A stretch of 34,976 bases of DNA from CAZIRF01 sp964541755 (GTDB taxonomy: Bacteria > Spirochaetota > Spirochaetia > Treponematales > Breznakiellaceae). A program made the translations under genes and the position numbers. The stretch is from assembly GCA_964541755.1 (NCBI GenBank), contig CAZIRF010000031.1, positions 1-34,976 of the forward strand, written 5' to 3'. This document shows positions 8,186-14,658 of this stretch, in pieces. Under the pieces are notes generated by a model. That model saw only the letters and a list, made by a program, of their open reading frames with translations. It did not search any database and was not told the DNA's origin. Position 1 is the stretch's first letter. Each line of letters begins with the position of its first letter.

Positions 8186-8219
8186 ACTATACATTATCGC
8201 AGGCCGGGCCCGCCGTCAA
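8186..8219 (-). promoter_or_regulatory. Promoter of the ilv leader-ilvB unit
   Basis: On the minus strand TTGACG (8219-8214) is an almost perfect -35. AT-rich candidates for -10 follow: GATAAT (8198-8193, 15-nt spacer), TAATGT (8196-8191, 17-nt) or TATAGT (8191-8186, 22-nt). The -35 overlaps the stop codon of the upstream 95-aa gene. Confidence 0.6.
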
Positions 8220-8503
8220 GGATTTTTCGCCAAAAAGGCCCCGGATTCACACAATTTTTGCAATTCGGCGCCCGAATGCACTATCGGCCTCCACCGACCC
8301 GTCGCCGGCCCAAAGCCCGGCCAGTGGTTTACCGCCTTTGGGGGGCCGCCGGAACCCGCGCCTCGCCCGGTGCCTGCAGGCTTTCCCGACACCCCCGATG
8401 CCACCGGAAGCCACACGAAACACTCGAAGAGCGCATCGTACTCCGGAAACAACACCCCCGCCACGGTGCCTTCCCGCGCCGGACACTCGCATCCCGTCAA
8501 CAT
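8216..8503 (-). CDS. Small hypothetical protein, 95 aa
   Basis: I do not recognise this protein. The ATG at 8503 has a strong Shine-Dalgarno, AAAGGAGG, 4-5 nt upstream, and third codon positions are rich in G/C as in neighbouring genes; these are the main arguments that it is real. The product begins MLTGCECPAREGTVAGVLF and has a hydrophobic stretch ALFECFVWLPVASGVSG (about 25-41), a Gly/Pro-rich middle, and three early cysteines (C5, C7, C29). It ends on the -35 element of the ilv promoter. A longer start at 8539 lacks a ribosome binding site. No function is assigned. Confidence 0.5.
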   Translation of the reverse strand: MLTGCECPAREGTVAGVLFPEYDALFECFVWLPVASGVSGKPAGTGRGAGSGGPPKAVNHWPGFGPATGRWRPIVHSGAELQKLCESGAFLAKNP

Positions 8504-8589
8504 ACCGCCTCCTTTTTGCAATCGAAACCTCGACAGCAATCATCTATAGACAGTACGGTGCCATTTGCGCCATTTAACGCAAGACGGAT

Positions 8590-8637
8590 AAAAAAAAGGC
8601 GGGAAGGGCACCTTTTGGAAAAAGGTTCCCTCCCCGC
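8590..8637 (-). terminator. Intrinsic terminator of the hemerythrin gene
   Basis: The two arms 8637-8620 and 8616-8599 form an 18-bp stem on the minus strand with one mismatch and one G-U pair around a 3-nt loop. Eight U residues follow (8597-8590). It starts 33 bp after the hemerythrin stop. Part of it is a repeated module also seen at 11490-11537. Confidence 0.85.
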
Positions 8638-8653
8638 ACCCCACCTTCCAAAA
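8620..8653. repeat. 34-bp repeat, copy 1
   Basis: The 34 bases at 8620-8653 are identical to 11504-11537. Each begins with the 3' arm of a stem (AAAAGGTTCCC) and continues through a C-rich stretch to CTTCCAAAA. Both copies lie just 3' of minus-strand genes. Confidence 0.85.
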
Positions 8654-8669
8654 ACAGGGGGCAATCGCC

Positions 8670-9095
8670 TTACTCCCCGGCGGCCAACTTCAAATAGCGG
8701 GCGTAGAGCTGGTGTTCTTCGCGCTGTATGCGGGCTCCCAGGGTGGCAAGGAGGCTGTCGAAATCGGCGGAAAAGCTCGCGGCGCCGCCGCCTGCTATCC
8801 AAGTGTCGAGGAGGGCGAGGGCGCGCGAGGCAATCTCGTCCATCTCGGCGCCCATGACGCGCAGGAGCTCCTTGAGTGAGGGGTTCGTCTCGGCGGCACG
8901 GCGCATGGGGGGATAGAAGGCCGCCTCCTCCTTTTCAAGGTGCTTGGTAAGGGCGAGGCGTATCTTTGGCAGGAGGGCGCGCGCAGCGGGCGACAGGGCC
9001 GCGGGGGAAGCGGCCTTATCGCTCGCGATGGTCTTGAGGGCTTTAACGAGAGCGGCGTGCTCTGCGTTGAGTTCCTGTATGAGTTTCGTGGGCAT
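8670..9095 (-). CDS. Hemerythrin HHE domain protein
   Basis: This 141-aa four-helix-bundle protein is of the hemerythrin cation-binding (HHE) type. Members bind a non-haem di-iron centre and are used for O2/NO sensing, iron handling or repair of damaged Fe-S centres. Candidate ligands are in helix 1 (ELNAEHAAL), helix 2 (LTKHLEKEEAAFYPPM, the HxxxE motif), helix 3 (EMDEIASRAL) and helix 4 (IQREEHQLYARYL). ATG 9095 follows AAAGGA at 6 nt. A longer in-frame ORF starts at 9182 but its 29 extra residues have no family counterpart and lie on the 5' leader. A terminator follows. The physiological role is not determined. Confidence 0.85.
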   Translation of the reverse strand: MPTKLIQELNAEHAALVKALKTIASDKAASPAALSPAARALLPKIRLALTKHLEKEEAAFYPPMRRAAETNPSLKELLRVMGAEMDEIASRALALLDTWIAGGGAASFSADFDSLLATLGARIQREEHQLYARYLKLAAGE

Positions 9096-9110
9096 ACTGC
9101 ATCCTTTAAA

Positions 9111-9192
9111 CTGCCCCTTCGTCTGGTTTCGGGGCAGACTATCAGAATGTACGAATTTTGGGCAGGGAACGGCCAGTGGCAAGGGGATTATA
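9111..9192 (-). promoter_or_regulatory. Hemerythrin gene -10 box and 5' leader hairpin
   Basis: A perfect TATAAT lies at 9192-9187 on the minus strand, about 90 nt before the ATG; the -35 is poor. The leader holds two mutually exclusive small stems: GGGGCAG/CTGCCCC arms (9131-9137 with 9111-9117) and GTCTG/CAGAC (9121-9125 with 9135-9139). Their function is unknown. Confidence 0.4.
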
Positions 9193-9247
9193 ATGGATGG
9201 ATACGCAAGATATCAGCGTATGCATTGACATCGTGACAGACTTCTTC

Positions 9248-9775
9248 CTACCCCTGTTTGCCCTCTTCCTTCGCAAGCCCTTCTACCGCCTCGATTGAAA
9301 GCCCGGTCCAGAGGGAAATATCCTGTGCGGAAACTCCCTGCGCAATCATGGTGCGCGCGACGGAAAAACGCTCTTCCTCCCGGCCTTTTTCGAGGCCCTG
9401 CTCCAGGCCCTGCTCCAGGCCGGCCTGCTTGCCCTCTTCAAAGCCCTCCTCGCGGGCGATTTGCTTGAAGGCGTTTTGGTCGTAGATGAAGAAGTCGCGG
9501 CTTTGTGCGTAGTAGATGAGCTCTTCCTTGGTCATGAAGTCCAGGTACTCCTTCTGCATGCGCTCGAAGATGGCCTGTCCCGCAAGGGATGGGTGGACAT
9601 CCTGTGAGGGCTCTTGCGCCTCTTTACCAAATATAAACCAGAGTATCAGTTTCTCCAAGGGCGTAAGGGCTCGCTCCTTTGGCAGGCTGTCCATCGAGAG
9701 GATGCGGGGCATCTGGAGGAAGTGGAGGGAAAAGGCGCAGTCGAGGGCGAGGCCCGTGGTATGGCGCGATTGCAT
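9248..9775 (-). pseudogene. Truncated Rpn-type PD-(D/E)XK transposase/nuclease
   Basis: This 175-aa frame looks like the C-terminal part of the Rpn family (recombination-promoting nuclease / putative transposase), with LTPLEKLILWFIFGKEA, the helical YLDFMTKEELIYYAQSRDF, and the family-typical low-complexity GLEQGLEQGLEKGREEE before a C-terminal helix. The N-terminal nuclease half, where the catalytic PD-(D/E)XK residues would be, is absent. The region just upstream (9776-9871) carries the start of a different conserved peptide in another frame. Two further fragments of the same sequence lie at 18082-18300 and 18949-19063. It is most likely an inactive remnant, though the frame itself is open and could still be translated. 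Confidence 0.7.
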
Positions 9776-9797
9776 ACCAAATACCTCGTGGCCCCGG

Positions 9798-9871
9798 GAG
9801 CCAACGCACGAAGCCGTCGAGGGTCTTCGAGACCTTGTAGTTGCGGAGTGCTTTCATAAAAGGGAGTACGG
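9798..9871 (-). repeat. 74-bp duplicated segment, copy 1 (peptide start MKALRNYKV)
   Basis: This segment matches 19629-19702 with 4 differences in 74. On the minus strand it encodes MKALRNYKVSKTLDGFVRWL from an ATG at 9856, and all four differences are synonymous in that frame. Here the frame continues as an unrelated GC-rich reading over the Rpn remnant (to 9624). I do not recognise the family. It may be the conserved 5' end of a gene lost at both loci. Confidence 0.75.
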
Positions 9872-9984
9872 GAGACAGGGGCGAAAACGTGCAGGTTTGC
9901 AGAAAAATGTTCAGGAAAGCCGTGACCGTGGAGAGCCTTGCTTCCGGCCCTCATTGAGCCCTTTTTACCCGACCATCTCGACCC

Positions 9985-10245
9985 TTATTCGTAGTGTGTC
10001 CACATCCTCAAGACCTTGACGATTTTCCCGGTTTCAAGGACTTGATAGACAATCCGGTGCTGGATGTTGATGCGCCTTGAATAACTGCCCGACAAATCGC
10101 CCACGAGCTTCTCGAAGGGGGGATACTCCCGGAAGGGGTCTTTTTCGAGGATGGCAAGGAGCTCTGTGGCCCGGTCTTTTAACTGCGAAGCGGCCAATTT
10201 CTTGGCGTCTTTTTGAGCCTGTTTGGTAAAGAGCAGGCGGTACAT
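9985..10245 (-). CDS. yoeB: YoeB/Txe-type mRNA interferase toxin
   Basis: This 86-aa protein is of the RelE/YoeB superfamily. These toxins cleave mRNA in the ribosomal A site. The catalytic residues known from E. coli YoeB (E46, R65, H83) all have counterparts: E45 in PFEKL, R64 in QHRIVY and H84 in the C-terminal THYE. LSGSYSRRI matches the LSGFWSRRI motif. The ATG overlaps the antitoxin stop by one base (TAATG), so translation is coupled. It ends in TAA at 9985-9987. The pair appears intact. Confidence 0.92.
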   Translation of the reverse strand: MYRLLFTKQAQKDAKKLAASQLKDRATELLAILEKDPFREYPPFEKLVGDLSGSYSRRINIQHRIVYQVLETGKIVKVLRMWTHYE

Positions 10246-10487
10246 TACCAGTCCAAGCTATCGGAAAGCTCGTCCAGGGGCGTGTTCATGCCCTCGATAA
10301 TGGATTCGCGCATCCCGGGGATGGAGGTCAAATAGAGGGTCTCCTGAATGCTCCGCCAGTCTGCCTCTCCCACAAGGACGGCGCTCGACCCCTTCCCTCC
10401 AATCTCCTGCGGCTCGTGGGAGTCGTTGACCCTTTGAACCAGATTATATAAATCCTTTCGGGCCGCCGTAACGCTAATGCTTCCCAT
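10245..10487 (-). CDS. yefM: YefM/Phd-family antitoxin
   Basis: This 80-aa antitoxin neutralises YoeB and represses its own operon through the N-terminal Phd/YefM DNA-binding fold (MGSISVTAARKDLYNLVQRV). The C-terminal part (PGMRESIIEGMNTPLDE) matches the toxin-binding helix of YefM, where ...SIxEGxxTPxxE is typical. I chose ATG 10487 with GGAGG 8 nt upstream over a GTG at 10496. It is followed directly by yoeB. A double palindrome lies just upstream of the Shine-Dalgarno. Confidence 0.9.
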   Translation of the reverse strand: MGSISVTAARKDLYNLVQRVNDSHEPQEIGGKGSSAVLVGEADWRSIQETLYLTSIPGMRESIIEGMNTPLDELSDSLDW

Positions 10488-10499
10488 GCGTGGCACCTC

Positions 10500-10517
10500 C
10501 GTACGGTATTGCGTACG
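10500..10517 (-). promoter_or_regulatory. Putative YefM operator: two CGTACG palindromes
   Basis: CGTACG occurs at 10500-10505 and 10512-10517, each self-complementary, centres 12 bp apart, right before the yefM ribosome binding site. E. coli YefM binds a long and a short palindrome with TGTACA cores spaced 12 bp centre to centre. A loose -35 TTGACG lies further upstream on the minus strand. Confidence 0.5.
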
Positions 10518-10582
10518 TTATCAAGCTACTACTGCCGGCCTCTCGCGTCAAGATGCCCCCGTCCCCCAAAAAAAAGCCCCTC

Positions 10583-11401
10583 CTACAAACTCTTCGCCTT
10601 CTCGAAGGCGGCGGCGACGGCGGCGTGGATACTGGCGCGAAAGCCGTGTTCGTCGAGGGCGGCGAGGGCCTCTATCGTGGTGCCCGCGGGCGAGGCGACG
10701 GCGTCCTTGAGTTCGCCGGGGTGCTTCCCCGTCTCGATGACCATGGCCGCCGCTCCCAAAAGAGTCTGGGCCGCAAAGCGCAGGGCCTGGGGGCGGGGGA
10801 GGCCGGCGCGCACGCCCGCATCTGCCAGGGCGTCGATAAAGACAAAGCCATAGGCCGGCCCGCTGCCGGAAACGGCAGTGACGGCGTCCATCAGCTTTTC
10901 ATCGACCCGGTCCACGAGTCCCGTGCCGGCAAGGAGGTCTTCGACACAGGCGACCTGGCGCTCCTGTACGTTCTTCCCCTGCGCGAGGGCGATCATGCCC
11001 TTGCCCACGAGGGCCGGGGTGTTGGGCATAAGGCGGATAATCTGCAGCCCGGGGAGCTGCGCACCCGCAAGGCCTTTTTCAAAGCGCACGATACCGGCCC
11101 CGGCGATAATCGACACGATGACCGGCGCGTCCTTCCCGCAGGCGCCAAGCGGGCCCGCCAAGGCCGAAAGGAGTTCGTCGAGTCCCTGGGGTTTGACGGC
11201 CAAAAAGAGGTATTCGACGGATGCCGCCAGCTCTGCGTAGCCTTGGGCGACGCCGGCTCCCAGTTCGCGCGCGAGGCCCTGAGCCTTTGCCGCGTCCACG
11301 TCCATAAGGACGATCTCGCCCCCGCCAATCCGCGCCGCGATCCCCCGCACGAGGGCCGCCCCCATGTTTCCCGTTCCGATTATCCCCACCCGCTTCTTCA
11401 T
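10583..11401 (-). CDS. proC: Pyrroline-5-carboxylate reductase
   Basis: This 272-aa enzyme reduces pyrroline-5-carboxylate to proline with NAD(P)H, the last step of proline synthesis, and matches the usual length of about 270. The N-terminal Rossmann motif is VGIIGTGNMGAALVRG. Next come YLFLAVKPQGL, the P5CR signature region LMPNTPALVGKGM, and the C-terminal dimerisation domain with the substrate-binding GSGPAYGFVFIDALADAGV. ATG 11401 has a strong AAGGAGG 5 nt upstream; an in-frame ATG at 11425 would add only 8 residues. A run of eight U follows the stop (plus A-run 10568-10575), but I see no good stem, so termination is uncertain. Confidence 0.96.
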   Translation of the reverse strand: MKKRVGIIGTGNMGAALVRGIAARIGGGEIVLMDVDAAKAQGLARELGAGVAQGYAELAASVEYLFLAVKPQGLDELLSALAGPLGACGKDAPVIVSIIAGAGIVRFEKGLAGAQLPGLQIIRLMPNTPALVGKGMIALAQGKNVQERQVACVEDLLAGTGLVDRVDEKLMDAVTAVSGSGPAYGFVFIDALADAGVRAGLPRPQALRFAAQTLLGAAAMVIETGKHPGELKDAVASPAGTTIEALAALDEHGFRASIHAAVAAAFEKAKSL

Positions 11402-11489
11402 CGCCGCCTCCTTGGCTCCTGCCATTCTGCCACAGAGTCCCCGCGCGCGAAAAGACCCCGCTATCGGGAGGGGGGAAGATTCGCTGGAA

Positions 11490-11537
11490 GGGAACCTTTT
11501 AAAAAAAGGTTCCCTCCCCGCACCCCACCTTCCAAAA
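11490..11537. repeat. Hairpin plus 34-bp repeat, copy 2
   Basis: GGGAACCTTTT (11490-11500) pairs perfectly with AAAAGGTTCCC (11504-11514) around AAA. The segment 11504-11537 is identical to 8620-8653. Unlike copy 1 it lacks the U-run on the minus strand, so it is a weaker terminator candidate for the GLUG gene that ends at 11609. Confidence 0.8.
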
Positions 11538-11582
11538 CCCGCCCCTCCAGGCGCCCCCCGGGCCCCGCGGGCCCAAGAGCCC

Positions 11583-11607
11583 GTGGCGGGGCCTCCGGCC
11601 CCGCCAC
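11583..11607. repeat. GC-rich hairpin after the GLUG-gene stop
   Basis: GTGGCGGGGCC (11583-11593) pairs perfectly with GGCCCCGCCAC (11597-11607), loop TCC, one base after the stop codon of the minus-strand gene. There is no U-run, so it could be an mRNA 3'-end stabiliser or part of a REP-like element. Confidence 0.7.
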
Positions 11608-11608
11608 C

Positions 11609-14600
11609 CTAGGGCGTCACCGTCGCCGCTCCAAAGCACTGCAGGTAGGGGTAGCCGTCGTTGATGGTGTCAGTGGTGTCGATGCCCCAGGTGGTAGAGT
11701 CGCCGAGGGTTTCGGATATGGACCCAAAGGCGTTTTTAAAGGTTTCAATATTCTTCATTTCGGTGGTGTATTTGCCAATTGCCTTATCCGTCCAGCCGGT
11801 TTGTGGTCCACTGCCGGCACCGGTGGTTTCGTAGTCGTAGAAGCAATTAGTATATGTATTTGCTGGATTTTGTTCATGGGCAATAAAGCCACCACAATAA
11901 AAACTACCGCCAGTCCCATTACTTAGGGTTACAGTGCCGGAACTGTAACAATTCGAAAATGTGGAACTGATTGACTCCCCTACAAAGCCAGCAACATTTG
12001 TTTGGGCTTTTACATCCCCCCGGGCGTAGCAGTTGGAGATGCTTGGAGCTCCGGTGCCTGACATGCTACCAATAAACCCTCCAATGTTCTTCCCAGTGTC
12101 ACCGGTGTTAATGTTGCCAATGGCATAGCATTTTTCCAATGTGCGAGTATCCGTCGAGCTGGCGTCACCTGAAATTCCCCCAATAAAACCCCCAACACTG
12201 TCTGCATTTTTGTTTATGCTAACAGAGTTGCTCGCGAAGCAATTTGTTATTTCTATGGTAAGCGTGGAACGATAGCTAGCCGCATCGAGAAAACCAATGA
12301 ACCCGCCAACATGTTCGATATTATTAGAACCATTGTTTGTAACAGTTAAAGAACCCAGAGCAGAACAATTGGTGATATTAATTTCTTGCCCTGTGCCATA
12401 TAATGCTTTTCCTACCAAGCCCCCAATATCCGATGCTTTTGAACTACTATTCTGGTTCACAATTATTGTGATTGCAGAAGAAGAGAAAGAGTTGCTGATT
12501 TTCCCATTGCCATTTTTAACACCGACCAAGCCTCCAATAAAATTTACGTCTTTCCCGGAAATAGTAATGGTACCGCTTGAAGATGAGTGCGTAATGCTAC
12601 CTGTGTTGCTGGCAACGAGCCCCCCAATTTGATTTGCTTCATTATTTGAATCGATATAGATACTCATCGAATTTGTTGAAAACGAAATGTTGCCCTGGTT
12701 CTGGGAAACGAGTCCTCCAATTGAATCACAGTAATCATAAGATGTCCTATTTAGTTCTCCTCTAGTATGGCAGGCATTAATGGTTCCGATGTTAAATCGA
12801 GCAAAACCTCCCACTTGTTGATTAGCAGAGAGTGTGCCTTGAGCTGTGCAATATGATATTGTCCCATAATTATCATAGAGAAATATTGGCCCACTTGTAG
12901 CAGTCTTTCCTTCCGGTATGACTACCTTTAGGTCCCGGATAGCACCTCTATTGTCTCCAAAAAAGGATATGCTACTCCCCTCATTAAGGCTAATGGTGTG
13001 CCCGTAGCCACGAAAGGTGCCTTTGAAACCATTCCCTTCTCCAGTCCCTCCCAGCTGGGTACTCCACGAATCATCTATGTCAACATCTCCCAAAAGGTGG
13101 AAGGTTTTTTCCAGATTATCGGTGAATAGATTTCTGAAACCTTCGGAAGAATAAGTGCCTTCAGGTATCAAAATATCTCCAGGGGGATATATTTGCGCAT
13201 GAAGTGTAAGGTTTTCAGTAATTGGTGTATTGAAGTTCCAACTCTCGGAAAAATCGGCCTTAGTCGACCACCTGGTGTTATCTGTTTGAGTAACTGGATT
13301 GTTAATAGTTTTACTTTTCTGCACAAGCAGCATCGAGGGGATTTGGAGTTCATCACTTGTAAGATTGAGGATATTGAAGCGTACTTTGTAGGCTTTGTAG
13401 ATGTTGATGGTGTATTCATTCACATGTCCGCTGGGGGAAGTAACTGTAAGCGTAAGGATGTTGACGTCATCAGTTTCTTCACTAGATATATCGAAGGATA
13501 GAGGAATCCCGGGCTGTACCGTGACTGGATTGCCATCATTTATCTTTGCGCTTATGGTCTGCCCAGGGACGCCCGCGACGGCCATGAGCTCGATGCTGTC
13601 CGCGGTACAGAGCCCGGCATTCTGTATTGGATCTCCATTAATTGCGTAAGAGAATATTCTAGGAGCCCCCGTATTATCTGCTAAACCACGGATTTCGAGG
13701 CTATCCAAGAGGGCGCTACTCTTTTGCAGTTCTTCCGCGCTCACCACACGGGTTGGTGTGAGGGCGGAATCAGTATCTATCCACCTATCGCTTTCTACAC
13801 TGTCGCGCACCTGTATGGTTTCATGGATAAAACCGAGTACTCCATTGGAATATGCTTGATTTTCTATAAGGATCTTGAGCGTCCAGTCGCCAGACTGGAT
13901 GCCGCTTCCAGCGATGGTCCAGATACCGTCCTGGTTTTGAGTCGATGTAATGCTTACTGGTTGGGTTGGCCCAGTTCCTACCCAGCTGCACGCAAGACCG
14001 GTCGCGCTTACACCACTGGGTAGCTGGAGTGTGAACGAAAAGGAGCCCGTCGAAGCCTTGGTGTAGGTAATCGGGATGGGTATCGCACTGCCCGTTCCGG
14101 TGCCAATGGTGACGAATGTGCTTCCGCTTCCCAGCAGGGCACTATCCTTGAACACTCCGATTGATATCGCGTAGTTGCCCGGAACAAGGTTTGTAAACGT
14201 GGTGGTGGTAGCCAGTGGGTTGTTGGCAGCCTTTTCAATCGTCTTCGATTCAATCGTCTCCCCCCCTTTGGTCAGGGTGAGTTCCAGCTTGTTCGCGAGG
14301 GAGGCGAAGTCCGCGACAATGGTCCGGCCCGCCGCGAGGCTCCCGGCGATGTCCACTATTACGGTGCCCGCGGGGATTTCCTCCTGCCTCCAGAAGGGCG
14401 AGGAGCAGGATGCCAACACAAACACGCAGGCCGCAAGAAGGGCCCGGCCTGCCCGGCGCCCCAGAAGGGCGGCGGGGGCTATCAGTTGAGCAAATATCAA
14501 AAATCGTTCATTTTTGACATTTGCTCTTGGAGGAACAAGCAACAAGCCCTTATTGATGGAAGACTTGTTGCTTGTTCCTCGCCATGGATTCATGGTAGTT

Positions 14601-14647
14601 CTTTCAAAACTCCCCGAGTTTTGAAAGAAACATTGATTAAATTCCAT
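11609..14647 (-). CDS. GLUG-repeat surface lipoprotein (downstream paralogue)
   Basis: From ATG 14647 this is a 1012-aa protein. The 14647 start has GAGGAG 7 nt upstream; a possible ATG at 14662 overlaps the upstream stop as ATGA. After an extra N-terminal stretch of about 50 residues comes a lipoprotein signal (LLGRRAGRALLAACVFVLASC, lipid-modified Cys at residue 81). Residues up to about 200 are a beta-domain also found in the neighbour, then a region with SVTSPSGHVNEYTI-like cadherin-like beta-sandwich character. From about 600 on, many GLUG repeats follow (IGGLVG, VGGFIG with xNCYAxGxV). The C-terminus INDGYPYLQCFGAATVTP matches its neighbour. GLUG repeats occur in surface adhesins. Much of the gene is clearly more AT-rich than its surroundings. 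A three-hairpin element occupies its first codons in frame. Confidence 0.85.
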   Translation of the reverse strand: MEFNQCFFQNSGSFERTTMNPWRGTSNKSSINKGLLLVPPRANVKNERFLIFAQLIAPAALLGRRAGRALLAACVFVLASCSSPFWRQEEIPAGTVIVDIAGSLAAGRTIVADFASLANKLELTLTKGGETIESKTIEKAANNPLATTTTFTNLVPGNYAISIGVFKDSALLGSGSTFVTIGTGTGSAIPIPITYTKASTGSFSFTLQLPSGVSATGLACSWVGTGPTQPVSITSTQNQDGIWTIAGSGIQSGDWTLKILIENQAYSNGVLGFIHETIQVRDSVESDRWIDTDSALTPTRVVSAEELQKSSALLDSLEIRGLADNTGAPRIFSYAINGDPIQNAGLCTADSIELMAVAGVPGQTISAKINDGNPVTVQPGIPLSFDISSEETDDVNILTLTVTSPSGHVNEYTINIYKAYKVRFNILNLTSDELQIPSMLLVQKSKTINNPVTQTDNTRWSTKADFSESWNFNTPITENLTLHAQIYPPGDILIPEGTYSSEGFRNLFTDNLEKTFHLLGDVDIDDSWSTQLGGTGEGNGFKGTFRGYGHTISLNEGSSISFFGDNRGAIRDLKVVIPEGKTATSGPIFLYDNYGTISYCTAQGTLSANQQVGGFARFNIGTINACHTRGELNRTSYDYCDSIGGLVSQNQGNISFSTNSMSIYIDSNNEANQIGGLVASNTGSITHSSSSGTITISGKDVNFIGGLVGVKNGNGKISNSFSSSAITIIVNQNSSSKASDIGGLVGKALYGTGQEINITNCSALGSLTVTNNGSNNIEHVGGFIGFLDAASYRSTLTIEITNCFASNSVSINKNADSVGGFIGGISGDASSTDTRTLEKCYAIGNINTGDTGKNIGGFIGSMSGTGAPSISNCYARGDVKAQTNVAGFVGESISSTFSNCYSSGTVTLSNGTGGSFYCGGFIAHEQNPANTYTNCFYDYETTGAGSGPQTGWTDKAIGKYTTEMKNIETFKNAFGSISETLGDSTTWGIDTTDTINDGYPYLQCFGAATVTP
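14488..14634 (-). mobile_element. Three-hairpin palindromic element, in-frame copy
   Basis: Three stem-loops fill about 147 bp: 14488-14526 (17-bp stem, one mismatch), 14530-14580 (17-bp perfect stem, 17-nt loop) and 14599-14629 (14-bp perfect stem, loop CCC). Read on the minus strand, the order and the sequence of the outer hairpins match the element at 18112-18257 (TTCTTTCAAAACTC arms; TCAAAAAT...CGATTTTTGA). The middle hairpin differs. It is open in the frame of the lipoprotein gene, adding about 49 codons before the signal peptide. No transposase is encoded, so any movement would depend on an outside enzyme. Confidence 0.8.
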
Positions 14648-14658
14648 TTTTGAACTCC

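Noticed and set aside
9096..9182. Longer start of the hemerythrin protein
   Set aside because: The start at 9095 has a Shine-Dalgarno and gives the family N-terminus; the extension lies in the 5' leader.
10490..11926. 478-aa frame on the plus strand opposite proC
   Set aside because: It is Arg/Gly/Pro-rich, has no recognisable domain, and runs through intergenic repeats; it is the antisense shadow of proC.
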